A DNA stretch of 64,000 nucleotides, taken from assembly GCA_046343015.1 (NCBI GenBank), contig JBKDOL010000132.1, positions 62,001-126,000 on the forward strand, written 5' to 3'. Numbering within the stretch: position 1 is the first letter of the stretch; each line of letters opens with the position of its first letter. This stretch comes from BJ22 sp021298375 (lineage in GTDB: Bacteria; Planctomycetota; Planctomycetia; Pirellulales; Pirellulaceae). Under the pieces are notes generated by a model that was given only the letters and a program-made list of their open reading frames with translations, did no database searches and was not told where the DNA came from. This document shows positions 40,467 through 48,759 of the stretch, in pieces. Position numbers and translations under genes: made by a program.

Positions 40467-42011
40467 GTGTCTATGGCTGGGGAAGCCGATCAGAAAACCG
40501 AAGCGGGGGGGCATTCCTCTGCAGAACCCTCCGGCCACAGCGGTTCTGGGAACCATCCAACTCGGCGAATGTTCGACTTGCAGACAGTTTGCTACCTGCT
40601 TGTCTTTCTGGGGCTGGTGGGATCGATTGCCTGGTTTGAGTGGTTCGGCGGCAGTTGGCAGCAGGTCCAGCTCTTATTTGACAGCCAACCCAGCAACCAA
40701 TTCCGATTGCCCGAGTTCTCATCCGATCGTGTCGCTTACTCGACAGATACTCTGAGTCAGTTGGAGCAACTTGAACGGTTAGAGGCCCGCGAGCCCGAGG
40801 TTTCGTATGCCCAGCGAATCATGGACTGGGAAGAGCGTGTCGCGCTCGCTGACAGGTTGCTGGAGGGGCAACTCACCGAGGTGGATTATCACGACACCCT
40901 GGTTTCGAAGCTTTATTCGCTGGTCAATTTGACGGAGACCAGAAATCTTCGCTCGCGCGAAATGATGTTGGCTGCGATCGACCAGTACCGGGAGCATCCG
41001 GATGATGAGGTTCGCAAGCTCGTCCAGATTGGTAATGTCGAAATCGGGTTTATCGATTGCTTGAAGACCCCGGATGCCTCGGCCGATCCAGCCCTGCAGC
41101 GGACTGATGAGCTGCTGGCCTCGTTTCCCAACGACGAGGCCGTTGGGCAGTTTCTCGATAGCCAGGCATTGATGTTGGTCACGCGAAAGAAACATGAGCT
41201 GGCGATTGACTTGCTGCGGAGGATGCGTGAGACCTTTAAAGACTCCAATTCGCTGGCCTTGACCAATCTCGCGGCGGCCATTCCGGACCGGATTTTGTTT
41301 GTTGAAATTCGGTTTGACGAAGCGCTGGAGCGGATGCAGACCAACAAGGAAGGGGCTGATGCCTTTTTCCTCGATTGCCTCGCGAAGTTGGCTGCGAATC
41401 CTCAGGCCGGCCCCCAGGCCTTTCGACAGATTTTGGATGCGGCTCAGTTTTATGAACAAACTGGAAGATTCCTGAACGCCAAGGATATTTACCAGTTGTT
41501 GGATCGGGAGATGGCCCGCAATCGCGACCCGCTGATCGCCCGCAGTGCGAAAGAGGCCGCCGAGCGCGGACTGGCCCGGATGGATTCCCTCGGTCGGGAA
41601 GTGCAAGTCGCCGGCACGTTGCCCGATGGCAAGGCGGTCGATTCTGACTCCCTGCGGGGCCAGTTTGTGGTGCTCTACTTTTGGCGGGGGCAAATGCCGG
41701 CCGAATCCTATCAGTCAGCCTTGGAGTTGAATGCGGTTGTCCGGAACTATCGCGACGCCGGAGTCGTGTTCCTGGGGATCGGGGCCGACAGTGACACTCC
41801 AGCCCAAGCCGAGGCGACGTTCAAAAAAGTTCCCGCTTGGCATTTGCAGCTGGCTGAGCATCTCGCGGCAGTCGGCAAGCTGGAGGTTGACTTGGGGATT
41901 CCGAAAGCGCCCTATGTCACGATTTTGGACAAGGAGGGGAAGGTTTGCGCAATCAACGTCTCTCCCCTGCAACTCAAGCCCCAGTTAGATCGGCTTCTGA
42001 GACGCCGATAA
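40467..42011 (+). CDS. membrane-anchored TlpA/AhpC-like protein lacking the CxxC motif
   Basis: 514-residue protein. A polar N-terminus and one membrane helix (about 35-58) are followed by a helical, TPR-like region (about 90-375) and a C-terminal thioredoxin fold (about 380-514; GKAVDSDSLRGQFVVLYFWRG ... GIPKAPYVTILDKEGKV, shown in part). Where TlpA/ResA proteins have W-C-x-x-C this one reads FWRGQMPAE with no Cys, so thiol-disulfide exchange is not expected; the cis-Pro of the fold (KAPYV) is kept. Probably a periplasmic, membrane-tethered scaffold or a degenerate redoxin. GTG at 40467 or ATG at 40473 as start. The 3' side borders the REP-like region. Confidence 0.82.
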   Translation: MSMAGEADQKTEAGGHSSAEPSGHSGSGNHPTRRMFDLQTVCYLLVFLGLVGSIAWFEWFGGSWQQVQLLFDSQPSNQFRLPEFSSDRVAYSTDTLSQLEQLERLEAREPEVSYAQRIMDWEERVALADRLLEGQLTEVDYHDTLVSKLYSLVNLTETRNLRSREMMLAAIDQYREHPDDEVRKLVQIGNVEIGFIDCLKTPDASADPALQRTDELLASFPNDEAVGQFLDSQALMLVTRKKHELAIDLLRRMRETFKDSNSLALTNLAAAIPDRILFVEIRFDEALERMQTNKEGADAFFLDCLAKLAANPQAGPQAFRQILDAAQFYEQTGRFLNAKDIYQLLDREMARNRDPLIARSAKEAAERGLARMDSLGREVQVAGTLPDGKAVDSDSLRGQFVVLYFWRGQMPAESYQSALELNAVVRNYRDAGVVFLGIGADSDTPAQAEATFKKVPAWHLQLAEHLAAVGKLEVDLGIPKAPYVTILDKEGKVCAINVSPLQLKPQLDRLLRRR

Positions 42012-42332
42012 AAAACGAGAAAACGGCGTCAGGACTTTTTTGGAAAAAGACTCTGCCCCTCTTGTCTGCCCTGTACGAAGGACTTCCCCTTCGCCGAGAC
42101 AGCGAAAAAGAACCATTCCACCCAGGGGAAAGCCGGCGTCGCGTTATCGCTGACGGGGCGCCGTAGCAGAGCGCCGGGTCAGCGAGTTCCCCGCCACTCT
42201 GAACGCGGTTACTGGACGAGCGTCCACAGTCCGCTTTTGGCCTTCTCAGCCGGGCCTCGCGCCAGCCCCCGGTTCAGCAGCGCGTGAAGAAAAGGTGTCA
42301 GGACTCTTTTTTAAAAAGAGTCCTGACACCTT
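42012..42332. other. non-coding region with REP-like palindromes
   Basis: No gene is seen. The region begins with a single gtcaggactttttt motif (about 42027-42038), contains an imperfect double palindrome (42147-42185) and ends in the perfect 45-nt palindrome at 42290-42334. It looks like decayed mobile-element or REP sequence. Confidence 0.65.
42147..42185. repeat. imperfect palindrome (REP-like hairpin)
   Basis: Arms tcgctgac (42147-42154) and gtcagcga (42178-42185) enclose a second inner pair ggcgc/gcgcc, giving a 39-nt two-step hairpin in non-coding DNA. Confidence 0.7.
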
Positions 42333-42334
42333 TT
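42290..42334. repeat. perfect 22-bp inverted repeat with 1-nt centre
   Basis: The left arm 42290-42311 (aaaaggtgtcaggactc then ttttt) is exactly complementary to 42313-42334. The ggtgtcaggac core also occurs at about 42027 (as gcgtcaggac) and, inverted, at about 42648-42658. It abuts the truncated transposase, whose stop codon lies at its edge. Confidence 0.95.
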
Positions 42335-42473
42335 ATCCGCGGAACACACGCTCGATCCGCTCGGCGGAGAGCACTTCCGCGAACGGCAGGCCAGATCCCG
42401 AAAGAAAAGCCTGCACCAACTGCTGAAAACCGCTCGTGCCTCGAGATGAGCCATTTGGTATTGAGCGAGCCAT
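42333..42473 (-). pseudogene. 5' fragment of an IS4-type transposase
   Basis: The 46 codons from the ATG at 42473 read GFQQLVQAFLSGSG, LPFAEVLSAERIERVF, which resembles the N-terminus of IS4-family DDE transposases of planctomycetes, normally 400 residues or more. It stops right where the 45-nt palindrome begins, with no catalytic residues, so it is a remnant. A strong terminator hairpin lies directly before its start codon. Identification rests on the N-terminal motif alone. Confidence 0.65.
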
Positions 42474-42524
42474 AAAAAAACCCTCCTTGGCTTTTTTCAC
42501 TGGCGAGTGAACCAAGGAGGGCTT
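42474..42524 (-). terminator. terminator hairpin directly upstream of the transposase start
   Basis: On the minus strand CCCTCCTTGG (42521-42512) pairs with CCAAGGAGGG (42490-42481), with an inner TTCACT/AGTGAA pair, followed by seven T residues at 42480-42474 and then the ATG at 42473. The arrangement fits a Rho-independent terminator that blocks transcription reading into the IS. Confidence 0.8.
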
Positions 42525-42688
42525 CTATTTCTCTACCAAGGCTGGCTCAATTTGCAAAGCTCACCCTGGCTGGGCATGTTTTATAAAAAACAGCTGCCCA
42601 GTCCAAGGCCAATCCGCGCGCTGATAACATTTCGATAGTGCCATTCGGTCCTGACACCTTTTTCTCCCCAGCGTGCGACGTCTCTGAG
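42525..42688. other. spacer between IS remnant and tRNA
   Basis: Non-coding. It contains an inverted copy of the ggtgtcaggac motif at about 42648-42664 (gtcctgacacctttttc). Nothing else was recognised. Confidence 0.5.
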
Positions 42689-42770
42689 CGGAGGACACGG
42701 GAGTCGAACCCGCAACCGGTTACCCGGCAACTGATTTCGAATCAGCCTGCTAACCATTCGCTTATCCTCC
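42689..42770 (-). tRNA. tRNA-Ser(CGA)
   Basis: The reverse complement folds as a class II tRNA: acceptor GGAGGAT/GTCCTCC, anticodon arm with loop TTCGAAA (anticodon CGA, reading UCG), a long variable arm CCGG-GTAA-CCGG, T-loop TTCGACT and discriminator G. The D-arm is short and position 8 is A instead of the usual T, giving 82 nt, slightly short for a tRNA-Ser. CCA is not encoded. It lies between the IS/REP patch and the LRR gene; tRNA genes are common landing sites for mobile DNA. Confidence 0.87.
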
Positions 42771-42817
42771 AAGCAACGGGCAAAATGGCGAAGCCATGCC
42801 TGTTACCCAACTCTCTA

Positions 42818-42846
42818 TGTTTAACCGCTGGCACGGTTTTGCTCAA
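42818..42846 (-). promoter_or_regulatory. candidate tRNA-Ser promoter
   Basis: On the minus strand TTGAGC (42846-42841), a 17-nt spacer and TAAACA (42823-42818). Transcription would begin about 40 nt before the tRNA 5' end. Weak -10 but correct spacing and place. Confidence 0.45.
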
Positions 42847-42936
42847 GTCGTGCCGGCCAAATCGGCTGATTTCCGCCGAACGCTGAGTCGGAATGACGGG
42901 GGTGGAGCGTTGCCGGGCGGGACGTCATGACTATTC

Positions 42937-43620
42937 TTACTTGTCCTTGTCTGGCGTTGAGGCTTCGCCCCCCCCGGGCTTGGCTTCAGAGGGAGTTTGT
43001 CCGGACGGTTGCTCTGCCGGGGGTGCCGCCGGGGGCGCAAGTTTGACCTCCCCGATCACGCGACAATCAGGCAATGACTCACGCAGCTTCCGAATCCCCT
43101 CCTCAGTCACTTGGGATTGCCAAACATAGACCCGCTTCAGCTGTTTCAGTTGGGTCAGCTTGGCCAATCCGGCATCCGTGACTTGAGTCCCATACAGGTT
43201 CAGGTACTGCAGTTTGCTCAAGCCAAGCAAATGATCGATGCCAGTATCGCCAATTGCGGTTTTTTCCAAGTGCAATCTTTCCAGAGTTTCAAGCTTGGCA
43301 AGTTCCCGCAGACCTGCATCCGTAACCTTCGTCCCGGCGAGATTCAGCCAAATGACTTGGGGAATCGCACTCAACCCAGCCAGCGATTGGTCATTCACTT
43401 CGACACCGGCCAGTTGAAAACTGACTTCCAATGCCGGCTCGCTGGCTGAGATCTGTTGTACCCTCGCGCCGGCTGCGCGAGCATGGCGAATGGCTGCCTC
43501 AACTGCATCTGAGTTGGGGTCCTGGGCCGACAACTGGAGCGGCAGGGTGATTGCAAGTAACAGCTGAAGCAAGGTCTTCGGGTGACTGAAGGCCCTCAGT
43601 GTCAGAACGCCTTGAAACAT
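42937..43620 (-). CDS. secreted leucine-rich-repeat protein
   Basis: 227-residue exported protein: signal peptide (hydrophobic LLQLLLAITLPLQLSAQ, cleavage near residue 33), a short N-terminal region, then about five bacterial-type leucine-rich repeats of the VTDAGLxxLxxLxxLxxLxL form (residues about 75-180). A Pro/Gly/Ala/Glu-rich C-terminal tail is likely disordered. Start at the ATG at 43620, with GGAG 8 nt upstream. Such short LRR proteins are numerous in planctomycetes; role unknown, protein binding presumed. It is 103 nt downstream of tatC on the same strand. Confidence 0.85.
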   Translation of the reverse strand: MFQGVLTLRAFSHPKTLLQLLLAITLPLQLSAQDPNSDAVEAAIRHARAAGARVQQISASEPALEVSFQLAGVEVNDQSLAGLSAIPQVIWLNLAGTKVTDAGLRELAKLETLERLHLEKTAIGDTGIDHLLGLSKLQYLNLYGTQVTDAGLAKLTQLKQLKRVYVWQSQVTEEGIRKLRESLPDCRVIGEVKLAPPAAPPAEQPSGQTPSEAKPGGGEASTPDKDK

Positions 43621-43723
43621 TGAATCTCTCCTCAAAAAAGAATGCCCATGCGGGGCGAACGCGACCGACTGGCCGCCGGCCCGAAACGCCTGTGAGTTCG
43701 GCTCGAATGCTCTGGCGGTTCAA

Positions 43724-45160
43724 TCAGGCCGGTTCGGGCAATTCGCCGAAGGGGTTGATCCGCCGTCCCGGCATCCATTGGCACAGCGCGATTCCCACGA
43801 AGTAGAGTCCCGTCAGCGGGAATGCCATCAGCAGCATGCTGATCGGGTCCGCCGGCGTGAGCACCATCGCGACAACGAAAATAATCATGATCGCGATCCG
43901 CCATTTGGAGAGATACATCTCGACCGAAATCACTCCCAGACGATTCAGCAGCAGCATCACCAGCGGCAATTGGAAGGCGATCCCGAAACCGAGTGGCAGA
44001 AACATGAAGAAGCCAAGCCAGTCGTTGATTCGCGTCTCGGGGGAGATTCCGAGCCGGGCGTTGAAGGAGAAGAGGAATTGCAGCACCGGGTCGAACACGA
44101 AAAAGTAAGCCAGGAGAATCCCCGCGAAAAACAGCCCCAGACTGATCGGGAGGTAAATGTAGACATGGCCCTTTTCATGGGGATAAAGTCCGGCGGCCAC
44201 GAACGACCAGAGTTGCAGAAAAACATAGGGACTCGCCAGTACGATCCCAAAGATGATCCCCGCTTTCATCCAGATCATGAACGGTTCGATTACCGACAAG
44301 GCCTGTGGTTGGGTATTGACCTGCCGCCAAGTCTGCAGCGGAACAAGCTCGGCTTTGAGTGGTTGAAGCTCATTGGGGAAAACAAAAGCGAGGAGCGCCC
44401 GATTCAGCCGGCGGTTGGCGTCGTCATCGAAGTTCTTCGCCAGCGCGTCGGCCATTTGCCGGAGCGGATTCTCTTCGGTCGAACCAAGCAGCAGCTTGGC
44501 TGTCGACGAGGGGGGCGCGAGCAGATCAGCGTAGGCTTCAGACTGATTCAACTCCTTGAGACTCAGCAAACGGTTGAAAATCGAGGCGAGCTCATCCTCA
44601 CCGGCTCTTTCCTCCGGCGCGATGTTGCCCAGACGCCGGACGGTTTCTCTTTCGGAATCGTTGAGCAGATCCCAGAGAACCTGCAGTTTGGCTGGAGCGG
44701 CGTCCCGTTGCTGCTCGACACTCAATAATTTTCGGCAGATGTCACCCGCTTTTCCCGGACGGAGATTTCGCGGCGTGAACTTGTACGCGCTGATTTCAAC
44801 ACCGGTCAGGAAGTCGGGCTGGACGTTGCGAAGGGCGGCGACCAATTGCCCCGGGTCAACGTAAACGGTCTCGGGGGTTTGTCGTTCTTCCTCCAGCCAC
44901 GGTGCCAAATCGGGGGACATCCAGCCAGCGGTTCCCTTGAGCCGCTGGGTGTCCTGCTCCTGTTGGAACTTGGCGAGTGCCCGGTCGAGGGGCGCCTTGA
45001 GAACCTTGACGACCTGGTCGGAAAACATCAAGCCGATGACCGTGCCCAACGCAATTCCGATCAGCGATTTGACCAGCACCTTGCGGAGTTCCTCCAGATG
45101 CTCGCCAAACGACATCCGGGAACTCTCGAACAGATCTTCGGATGAGGGGCGGGTGGACAT
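43724..45160 (-). CDS. tatC: Sec-independent protein translocase TatC with large loop insertion
   Basis: TatC, the signal-peptide-binding core of the twin-arginine translocase, 478 residues instead of about 250. N-terminal FGEHLEELRKVL (residues 18-29) and TM1 (about 32-48) are normal. The family resumes at IEPFMIWMKAGIIFGIVLASPYVFLQLW (partly quoted; from about 291), GLYPHEKG and the remaining five helices. Between them, residues about 62-285 form a hydrophilic, helix-rich insertion in the first periplasmic loop. The insertion has no hydrophobic span, so it should project into the periplasm. Start at the ATG at 45160. No tatA/tatB in the window. Divergent to manA. Confidence 0.95.
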   Translation of the reverse strand: MSTRPSSEDLFESSRMSFGEHLEELRKVLVKSLIGIALGTVIGLMFSDQVVKVLKAPLDRALAKFQQEQDTQRLKGTAGWMSPDLAPWLEEERQTPETVYVDPGQLVAALRNVQPDFLTGVEISAYKFTPRNLRPGKAGDICRKLLSVEQQRDAAPAKLQVLWDLLNDSERETVRRLGNIAPEERAGEDELASIFNRLLSLKELNQSEAYADLLAPPSSTAKLLLGSTEENPLRQMADALAKNFDDDANRRLNRALLAFVFPNELQPLKAELVPLQTWRQVNTQPQALSVIEPFMIWMKAGIIFGIVLASPYVFLQLWSFVAAGLYPHEKGHVYIYLPISLGLFFAGILLAYFFVFDPVLQFLFSFNARLGISPETRINDWLGFFMFLPLGFGIAFQLPLVMLLLNRLGVISVEMYLSKWRIAIMIIFVVAMVLTPADPISMLLMAFPLTGLYFVGIALCQWMPGRRINPFGELPEPA

Positions 45161-45394
45161 CAGCCAATGGGGGAAGAACGGCACAGGGTAAAGAATGCGA
45201 GCGTCGGTGTTTATTCCCGCACCTCGGCTGCGAGCCCGACCACCAACTCATCGATACTATCACGCGACCGCAGCGGCTGGCAAGAACCGGGACAAGTCGT
45301 GGCAAGGCCATTTATCTCGGCTGGTCAAACGCCGCGCATGTTTCGACAATGCAGAACTTGGCGTGTTGATTGTTCCGGTCCTGCGAGCTGTCAG

Positions 45395-46387
45395 ATGATT
45401 GAGCCCTATCCGCTTCGGTTTAAGCCGTTGTTTCGCGATTACCTCTGGGGGGGAACTCGCCTGCAGAGTGTCTTGGGCAAGCCGACAGGGCCGGGAGTCT
45501 GGGCTGAAAGCTGGGAAGTGGTCGATCACCATAATGGCCAGAGCGTTGTCTCTCAGGGGCCGGCTGCCGGAAAGACACTTGCGGAACTGATGCAGCTTTG
45601 GCAGGGACGATTGGTGGGAGAGCGCGTTTGGCAGCGAATTCAGGACCCGGCAATGCCGAGTCAATTGCGGGGTCGTTTTCCCTTGCTGTTCAAGTTCCTC
45701 GATGCGGCGCAGGATTTGTCCGTCCAAGTGCACCCCAACGATATTGCCGCAGCCCGGCAGTTGCCGCCTGATTTGGGAAAGACTGAGGCTTGGTACATTC
45801 TCGACGCCGCACCCGGATCGAAAATCTACGCGGGGCTGAAGCGAGGCGTGACCCGAGCACAATTTGCGGCTGCGGTCGAGCAGCGAGCAGTCGCCCCGCT
45901 GCTTCATTCGTTTCCGGCGGAAGCAGGTCAATGTGTGTTCATTCCCGCCGGGACCATTCACGCCATCGGGGCGGGGTTGCTGGTGGCTGAGATTCAGCAG
46001 GCGAGCGATACGACCTTTCGAATCGACGATTGGGGAAGGTTGGGGCCCGATGGACGGCCCAGGGCACTGCACATTCCCGAGGCGTTGGCAGTCAGTGACT
46101 TTGAGGCGGGACCGGTTGAACCCATGGTCTCGGCGGTGACCGCGTCGGAGGAACTGCTCGTCGAGTGCCCCTATTTTCGACTCAGCCGGCGGCGGGGAAG
46201 TCGGCCGTTTGCCTGCGGTGGCGATTCCCGCCTGCACCTGCTGGCGGTCACACGCGGAAGAGTGCAGATGGAAGGGGCAGGGGAGTGGCTGGAGCGGGGG
46301 GCGACGCTGCTCGTGCCGGCAGCCGCCGCGGCTGGCAGTTTTCGGCCGGAGGGAACTGCCGAACTGCTGGAAATTCAGATTCCTTGA
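45395..46387 (+). CDS. manA: mannose-6-phosphate isomerase, class I type
   Basis: Zinc-dependent isomerase interconverting fructose-6-phosphate and mannose-6-phosphate, supplying mannose for GDP-sugars, 330 residues. Metal-site and family motifs: WGGTRL near residue 19, SVQVHPND (Gln and His ligands), KTEAWYIL (Glu ligand), IPAGTIHAIGAG (His ligand), and a C-terminal cupin half. Of the short (about 320-residue) bacterial class. The start at 45395 gives MIEPYPLRFKPLF, as in the family. Upstream is the divergent tatC. Confidence 0.95.
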   Translation: MIEPYPLRFKPLFRDYLWGGTRLQSVLGKPTGPGVWAESWEVVDHHNGQSVVSQGPAAGKTLAELMQLWQGRLVGERVWQRIQDPAMPSQLRGRFPLLFKFLDAAQDLSVQVHPNDIAAARQLPPDLGKTEAWYILDAAPGSKIYAGLKRGVTRAQFAAAVEQRAVAPLLHSFPAEAGQCVFIPAGTIHAIGAGLLVAEIQQASDTTFRIDDWGRLGPDGRPRALHIPEALAVSDFEAGPVEPMVSAVTASEELLVECPYFRLSRRRGSRPFACGGDSRLHLLAVTRGRVQMEGAGEWLERGATLLVPAAAAAGSFRPEGTAELLEIQIP

Positions 46388-46552
46388 GCAGGTGGACCTG
46401 AGCAGCTGCAACAATGAGTCACCCGGACTGGAAGAGTCGCCAACGCTAGCAGCGTGGGGGAAGGCTGGGCTTGCGGCTCAGTGGTGGCTTTAGCTACAGT
46501 CCGCGCGACGAGAGTCGTTTCTCCATCCCCGCAGTTATAGAGAGTCCGGGTC

Positions 46553-46849
46553 ATGCCACGAACTACTACGAGATTCAGGCGGAGCGTTCAGCTTGGTCTG
46601 ACAGTAGCGGTTTTCTGTTGGCTTCAGACCGGTTGTTACCTGAAACCGAATTGGGGCTCTCCGGGCACGATTGGCGACCAGAGAAGTCGCGCCGTGCTGT
46701 TCGATCCCTACCCGAATAACGATTTGGGACCTCCGGTGATCAGCGGACGTCCACTCGGTTTTGAGCGGCCGATGCCAGAGGCTGAACAGAATCAGTACTA
46801 TCCGCAGTCTAACCGGGGCGCTCCGGTCCAGCCCTACACCGGATTCTAA
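46553..46849 (+). CDS. small lipoprotein
   Basis: 98-residue protein with a lipoprotein signal peptide: basic MPRTTTRFRRS, hydrophobic core, lipobox LQTGC (Cys about residue 28). The mature part is short, Pro/Asn/Tyr-rich and has no recognised domain. ATG start with purine-rich GAGAG upstream. A weak candidate promoter (TTGCGG-N18-TACAGT, 46471-46500) precedes it. Role unknown; similar small lipoproteins are common in planctomycetes. Confidence 0.75.
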   Translation: MPRTTTRFRRSVQLGLTVAVFCWLQTGCYLKPNWGSPGTIGDQRSRAVLFDPYPNNDLGPPVISGRPLGFERPMPEAEQNQYYPQSNRGAPVQPYTGF

Positions 46850-46913
46850 AACTCGGGTTTCAAAAATCGCGCGGGAGCGACTACGGCTGCGCAGCCGGTG
46901 CAATGGTTGAGGC

Positions 46914-48536
46914 TCAGCTGCGGACGCCCGTGTCGTCGGCGATTTCGTAGGCGCGGCCATCGAAGTTGCCTGATTGGCCATTGCGGGCCGCGGCAAGGTC
47001 GAGTTGGTAGAGCCGTTCTCCGGCCGGGGTTGGATACTTGCCTGAGATGCACGCTTGGCACAGGTCGGAGGATGCGTAGCCGATCGATCTGGCAATTGCT
47101 TCCACGGGAAGGTAGCGCAGCGAATCGGCTTGCAGTTCGGTCGCCATTCGCCGCTGAATCTCCGGCGTCAATTCAGTTTGATTGCCGAGGAACTTGGGTG
47201 CAAAGAGTTGCTGCACCGATGACATGTCGATTCCGTAAAAGCAGGGAGCGATAATTGGAGGGCAGGCGACGCGGACGTGAATCTCCTTGGCCCCGCCCTC
47301 GACGCGAATTCGTTCCAGGAGAGCTTTCATCGTCGTTGAGCGGACAATCGAATCCTCGACGAGGATGACCTTCTTGTCCTCGAGAATCTCGCGCAGCGGC
47401 GTGTACTTGGCCCGGGCCTTTTCGGCGCGGGTTGTCTGCGACGATTCGATGAATGTCCGACCGCTGTATCGATTGCGAATCAACCCTTCAAACGAGGGAA
47501 CGCCGAGGTTGTAGGCCATGGAATCAGCCGCGGCTTTGCTGGTGTCAGGCACCGGGACCACGATGGTACTGGCATCGATTTCCAGAAGCGGGTCCTCTCG
47601 CTCCAGTTGGGCCAGTTCCTTGCCCAAGGCTGTGCGGGCCAGGTAGACGCTGCGATTGTCGAGCGAGCTGGCGACGTTGGCGAAATAGATCCATTCAAAA
47701 AAGCAATGAGCCCGACTCGGTTGTTCGGCGTATTGGCTGATTTTGATTTTGCCATCGCGAATCACGATCGCATGCCCGGGAGCGAGTGATTCAATCTCGT
47801 TACGGTGGAAACCGAGGTTGACCAGGGCAACGCTTTCACTGGCCGCGGCAAACAAGGGACCCTGGACTGCGTAGCAGAGCGGCTTGATTCCCTGTGGGTC
47901 GCGCGCCAGCAGCATCTCGCCATTGGCGTTAATCAAGGCGATCGAATAGGCGCCGTCCAAGCGGCGGGAAATGGACCGCATCAATTCTTCGAGTGGAATT
48001 TCGGGGTTGGCTTGAAGGACGCGGGAAATCTCGTGCAGGAGCACTTCGGTGTCAGTGCGGCGGACGAGGTGGTGCTGGCCATCGGCCAGAAGTTCACCGG
48101 CCAGTTGCTGATAGTTGGCCAGTTGCCCGTTGAAGGCAAAGCTGAACCAGAGTCGCTTGTGAAAGTGGTGGTTCTCAAACGGCTGGGCGTAACTGCGATC
48201 ATTTTTGCCGCAGGTGGCGTAACGCACGTGGCCAATCGCCGCTGACCCGGCATAGTCCTGCATCAGGCTTTCGGCTTTGCCCGAGTGCGAGAGGCGAAAG
48301 ACCTCCTGGACCGAGCCGAGGTCGCGGAAGGTGTCGATCACTTGCCCATTTTCCGGACGGGGATGAAACCGCGACATGCCCGCGGATAGTTGCCCGCGAT
48401 TCTGCATATCCTGCAGCATCCGCGGCATCAGCCGGGTCGCTTGGCAAGGGTCGGGCAGCGGGAGCAGTGAACTTGGCTGGTCGCTGGGCAAATGGTAAAT
48501 GGCGGCGACGCCGCATTCGTGAAACAGTTCGCTCAT
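46914..48536 (-). CDS. purF: amidophosphoribosyltransferase (divergent)
   Basis: First committed step of purine synthesis, 540 residues. N-terminal Ntn glutaminase domain with the nucleophile Cys at residue 8 (HECGVAAIY) after a 7-residue propeptide, and FNGQLANY; C-terminal PRPP-binding motif VILVEDSIVRSTTMKALL. Several usually strict motifs are altered: QHRGQESAGI reads QNRGQLSAGM and GHVRYSTAG reads GHVRYATCG. A 20-residue Ser/Pro/Leu insertion follows the N-terminal strand. It may be PurF or a paralogue; no second purF is visible here. Start at the ATG at 48536. Confidence 0.9.
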   Translation of the reverse strand: MSELFHECGVAAIYHLPSDQPSSLLPLPDPCQATRLMPRMLQDMQNRGQLSAGMSRFHPRPENGQVIDTFRDLGSVQEVFRLSHSGKAESLMQDYAGSAAIGHVRYATCGKNDRSYAQPFENHHFHKRLWFSFAFNGQLANYQQLAGELLADGQHHLVRRTDTEVLLHEISRVLQANPEIPLEELMRSISRRLDGAYSIALINANGEMLLARDPQGIKPLCYAVQGPLFAAASESVALVNLGFHRNEIESLAPGHAIVIRDGKIKISQYAEQPSRAHCFFEWIYFANVASSLDNRSVYLARTALGKELAQLEREDPLLEIDASTIVVPVPDTSKAAADSMAYNLGVPSFEGLIRNRYSGRTFIESSQTTRAEKARAKYTPLREILEDKKVILVEDSIVRSTTMKALLERIRVEGGAKEIHVRVACPPIIAPCFYGIDMSSVQQLFAPKFLGNQTELTPEIQRRMATELQADSLRYLPVEAIARSIGYASSDLCQACISGKYPTPAGERLYQLDLAAARNGQSGNFDGRAYEIADDTGVRS

Positions 48537-48759
48537 GAGTCCCCACCAGTTGAAGCCACCAGACCAACGGGCTTGTTCCCGTCGGCCGAGGCGGAACGCC
48601 CCTCGCTACAACTTCAGATCTTAACTTTCAGGGGAGAGGTCAGACAGGCCGGGCGTCGGGGACAAATGCATGCCGCCGTGGGGCGAAAAGCGGGCTGGCT
48701 GTTCAAACCCGCAATTTCGGGGCATGATGGGGACTTTGCCGGTGTTGAGGAGAATGCGC

